From Flavobacterium psychrophilum (GTDB lineage Bacteria; Bacteroidota; Bacteroidia; Flavobacteriales; Flavobacteriaceae), in the NCBI GenBank assembly GCA_945872875.1, contig CAMCBB010000073.1, positions 1 to 8,834 on the forward strand: DNA of 8,834 nucleotides. Reading direction: 5' to 3'. The notes under the pieces were generated by a model. That model ran no database searches. It worked only from the letters and a program-made list of their open reading frames with translations, and was not told where the DNA came from. This document shows, piece by piece, positions 6,913-8,834 of this stretch. The position numbers were made by a program, and so were the translations under genes. Numbering within the stretch: position 1 is the first letter of the stretch; every line of letters starts with the position of its first letter.

Positions 6913-7404
6913 ATGAATGATGCACACCTACACATGGTGGTAAACCACTTTCCTATTATTGGATTAATTTTAGGATTGGGAATCCTACTTTTTGGAGTTG
7001 TATTAAAAAATAAAAGCGTAATTAATACTGCCTACGGGCTGTTTATTGTTGCCGCAATTTTTGCAATAGCTTCTATGTCAACTGGAGAAGGAGCAGAGGA
7101 GCTAGTGGAAGAAATGCCAAATGTGGGCAAAAGAATTATCCACGAACATGAAGAAATTGCAGAAAAACTTGCTATAGTTTTATATGTTTTAGGTGCAATT
7201 TCAATTGCAGGATTATATTTAAATTTAAAGAATAATTCTAGAGCGAAAATAACAAGCTATACTGCAATAGTATTGGCATCAATTGGGGTATATCTTGCAC
7301 AAAAAACAGGTACTACTGGAGGTGAAATAAGACATACTGAAATTAGAACTTCTGTTTCTAATGAAAACCCAACAGAAATAGATAGCGAGCAAGACGAAGA
7401 TTAG
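6913..7404 (+). CDS. Small four-helix membrane protein, DUF2231-like
   Basis: This 163-residue integral membrane protein has four predicted helices at about 14-30, 38-55, 86-104 and 114-129. The N-terminus (DAHLHMVVNHFPIIG, 3-17) and the loop STGEGAEELVEEMPNV (56-71), followed by HEHEEIAEKL, resemble the DUF2231 family, whose members are small membrane proteins with conserved histidines. Histidines H5, H7, H12, H77, H79 and H141 lie near the ends of helices, where they could ligate haem or a metal; this is inference, as no function is established for the family. GTTGGEIRH (133-141) follows the last helix, and the tail (about 142-163) is hydrophilic and acidic, ending in EQDED. It has its own promoter and no close neighbour on the same strand downstream. 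The start Met is supported by the match of the N-terminus to the family. Confidence 0.7.
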   Translation: MNDAHLHMVVNHFPIIGLILGLGILLFGVVLKNKSVINTAYGLFIVAAIFAIASMSTGEGAEELVEEMPNVGKRIIHEHEEIAEKLAIVLYVLGAISIAGLYLNLKNNSRAKITSYTAIVLASIGVYLAQKTGTTGGEIRHTEIRTSVSNENPTEIDSEQDED

Positions 7405-7570
7405 TAATTAAGTTATTATAAATGACCCATTTATTTTTTCAAGGAATTTTAATTTAATTTTTTATATTCTTTAAAGAAAAAAACATTAAATCTTATAAAT
7501 TGAATTCTAAATACATTGTCACATTTAACAAACTTTCTCTTTGTTTCAAATTTATAAATTAAAAATACTC

Positions 7571-7601
7571 TTTTATTATTTTTTTAAAAAAAATAATAAA
7601 A
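7571..7601. repeat. AT-only inverted repeat
   Basis: TTTTATTA plus seven T (7571-7585) is mirrored by eight A plus TAATAAAA (7586-7601), giving arms of about 15 bases with essentially no loop. It contains only A and T. It might act as a weak terminator or a bendable element, or it may just reflect base composition. Confidence 0.6.
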
Positions 7602-7745
7602 TAATAAATCATTTTGAAGTTTAAAATAGAGATAAGTTTATTTTAATGAACTAGATTTACATTATAAGTGTTTATTAAGAATCTCGTAGCTTTTAATGCT
7701 TTAGTATATTTAGAAATAGCTCTTATTAATTGGTAATTAAAAAGT

Positions 7746-7777
7746 AAAAAAAACCTCTGCTAATGCAGAGGTTTTTT
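7746..7777 (-). terminator. Intrinsic terminator of the OmpA-family gene (bidirectional)
   Basis: A 10-base-pair stem (AAACCTCTGC at 7751-7760 and GCAGAGGTTT at 7765-7774) with loop TAAT is flanked by A-runs on the left (7746-7753) and T-runs on the right (7772-7777). On the minus strand this gives a hairpin followed by eight U, starting 6 bases past the OmpA stop. It could also stop plus-strand read-through from the DUF2231-like gene. Confidence 0.9.
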
Positions 7778-7783
7778 AAATTA

Positions 7784-8834
7784 TTATTTAACTTTAAAAG
7801 TTACTCTTCTTACTAGTTTTCTAGCGCCTTCAGAATCAACTTGAACAGAAGGATCTTCACCTTTTGAAATTACTTTAATTCTTGATTCTTCAATACCAGC
7901 TTTAATTAGTATAGCTTTGACAGCACTTGCACGACCTTCAGCTAAACTTATATTACTTTCATTTGATCCAATTTCATCTGCATGCCCGAAAATTTCAACA
8001 GATGCTTTTCTGTTATTTTTAAGAAAAGTTCTAATAAAATCAATTCCAGGAGAAGAAATATCAGTTGGATTGACTTTATTAGTTTCAAAGTAAGCGCAGA
8101 TATAACCTTCATTAATAAGTTGAATAATTGTATTAGCATTTTGAGTATTATAAACTTCTTTTTGGTTATTCTCTATATATCTTTCTAATTCATCAGGAAC
8201 ACCATTTTTATTAATATCTACCATTTTACCTCTAGTGTCAACAGCTACTCCAGCAACAGAATTGTTTTCTTGATCTAAATAATCTGCAACACCATCTTTA
8301 TCCATATCACCCATTAAAGTCTCAATATCTTCAACTCTTTTTTTCATCGATTCGATTTGCTCCATTTTTTTATCTTGAACTAAAGCCCAATCACCGTGAA
8401 TTTTGTCCTTGCCTATCGAATAAGTTAAGCCTAATGACATTGTAACTAATTGTCCAGATAAATTGTTTTTAGAGTCTGAATAAGCTCCGTCCCATGCAAA
8501 GTGCTGTCTAAAACTATTTACAATAGAAATATCACCTATTAATGATATTCTATTATATATTCTATATTGCGGGGAAAATCCATACATTAATCCTATGTTA
8601 TATTCTTTTAATCCTGAATTGTGGTAACGAACAACATCTGCAGGATTAGCAGGATTCAACTCGTCTTCAGTATTAGGTGACATTTGAGATACTTGAAAAC
8701 CTCCATGAAGTAACATACCAAATCTACCAAATTGTTTTTCCAACCCTAAAAGTCTATTTGCATTAATTACTCCTTGAACGCCAAGAGAATAAGTTTTCAT
8801 TTCAAAAGGTAAACTTGTTGTGCCAGGTTTATTT
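7784..8834 (-). CDS. OmpA-family outer membrane protein, C-terminal part (5' end outside window)
   Basis: The protein anchors the outer membrane to peptidoglycan and probably helps stabilise the envelope. The frame is open to the window edge. Eleven residues (NKPGTTSLPFE) precede the Met at 8800 and fit the beta-barrel sequence, so that Met is internal and the true start and signal peptide lie beyond. Numbering from the first visible residue (349 in all), residues 1 to about 142 are amphipathic strands of an outer membrane barrel (YNIGLMYGFS, RISLIGDISIV, VTMSLGLTYSIG). A short helical linker follows (about 155-172). Next come two thrombospondin type 3-like calcium motifs, DMDKDGVADYLD (176-187) and DINKNGVPDELE (206-217). 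The C-terminal OmpA domain runs from about 240 to 349. The peptidoglycan-binding residues are kept: Asp286 in GHADEIGSN and Arg301 in SLAEGRAS, with the same spacing of 15 as Asp271 and Arg286 of E. coli OmpA. A terminator follows directly. It is ordinary for flavobacteria. Confidence 0.93.
   Translation of the reverse strand, partial: NKPGTTSLPFEMKTYSLGVQGVINANRLLGLEKQFGRFGMLLHGGFQVSQMSPNTEDELNPANPADVVRYHNSGLKEYNIGLMYGFSPQYRIYNRISLIGDISIVNSFRQHFAWDGAYSDSKNNLSGQLVTMSLGLTYSIGKDKIHGDWALVQDKKMEQIESMKKRVEDIETLMGDMDKDGVADYLDQENNSVAGVAVDTRGKMVDINKNGVPDELERYIENNQKEVYNTQNANTIIQLINEGYICAYFETNKVNPTDISSPGIDFIRTFLKNNRKASVEIFGHADEIGSNESNISLAEGRASAVKAILIKAGIEESRIKVISKGEDPSVQVDSEGARKLVRRVTFKVK

Larger units (their letters stand above)
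7405..7783. other. AT-rich noncoding stretch between convergent genes
   Basis: These 379 bases contain no supportable gene. They hold a near-perfect AT-only palindrome (7571-7601), a 22-codon open stretch (7668-7736) discussed under findings, and the terminator at 7746-7777. No hairpin with a GC-containing stem and T-run is visible close after the upstream gene's stop at 7404. No promoter with both -33 and -7 elements was found. Confidence 0.7.

Noticed and set aside
7746..7777. Hairpin considered as a small RNA with a start near 7719
   Set aside because: A TATATTTA element lies at 7705-7712 but no -33 element is present, and the hairpin is fully explained as the OmpA gene terminator.
7948..8188. 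Two open frames (63 and 68 codons) inside the OmpA-family gene
   Set aside because: Both are out-of-frame or antisense shadows of the OmpA domain coding sequence.
8798..8800. Met codon on the minus strand as the start of the OmpA-family gene
   Set aside because: The frame stays open to the window edge with barrel-like residues before it, and no signal peptide follows this Met.
1..8834. CRISPR array, insertion-sequence ends, tRNA or rRNA
   Set aside because: No spaced direct repeats, no paired terminal inverted repeats with a transposase, and no cloverleaf-like GC-rich segments were seen on either strand.

Overview
The window looks like a chromosomal segment from a low-GC member of the Bacteroidota, most likely Flavobacteriaceae and Flavobacterium-like. 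The evidence is: very AT-rich intergenic DNA; starts without Shine-Dalgarno sequences; promoter elements of the Bacteroidota type (TAnnTTTG at -7); a lipoprotein whose residues after the lipid cysteine (SKSDD) resemble the Flavobacteriia surface-export signal; and the gene order efp - second LpxD-like gene - NTF2-like gene - sucD, which I recall as common in flavobacteria. Genus assignment is inference. I found no CRISPR array, tRNA, rRNA, complete mobile element or convincing new defence or biosynthetic system. This is mostly ordinary core genome with some poorly characterised membrane and envelope genes.

Layout. Positions 1-1543 (+) hold the end of an operon: the 3' part of efp (elongation factor P), an LpxD-like hexapeptide acyltransferase, and a small NTF2/SnoaL-like protein. 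Gaps between them are 11 and 2 bases. sucD (succinyl-CoA synthetase alpha, 1643-2515) follows with its own promoter. It converges on a di-haem cytochrome c peroxidase/MauG-type lipoprotein (2583-3761, -), and the two share a bidirectional hairpin terminator (2535-2568). The peroxidase gene is divergent from a fabG-like short-chain reductase (3964-4710, +), with a promoter for each in the shared spacer. A large VWA-domain membrane protein (4754-6781, +) probably shares the fabG transcript. A small four-helix membrane protein of DUF2231-like type (6913-7404, +) has its own promoter. A 379-base AT-rich noncoding stretch follows (7405-7783), ending in a strong hairpin terminator that serves the OmpA-family outer membrane protein on the - strand (7784-8834, cut by the window edge at its 5' end).

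How the genes relate. Several products act on or in the envelope: the LpxD-like enzyme (lipid A type acylation), FabG (fatty-acid chain supply), the surface or periplasmic di-haem peroxidase, and the OmpA protein tethering the outer membrane to peptidoglycan. SucD (TCA cycle) and EF-P (translation of polyproline stretches) are housekeeping. The least understood genes are the LpxD paralogue (catalytic His kept, second conserved His replaced by Gly), the VWA membrane protein (intact DxSxS metal site but unknown partner) and the His-rich DUF2231-like protein.
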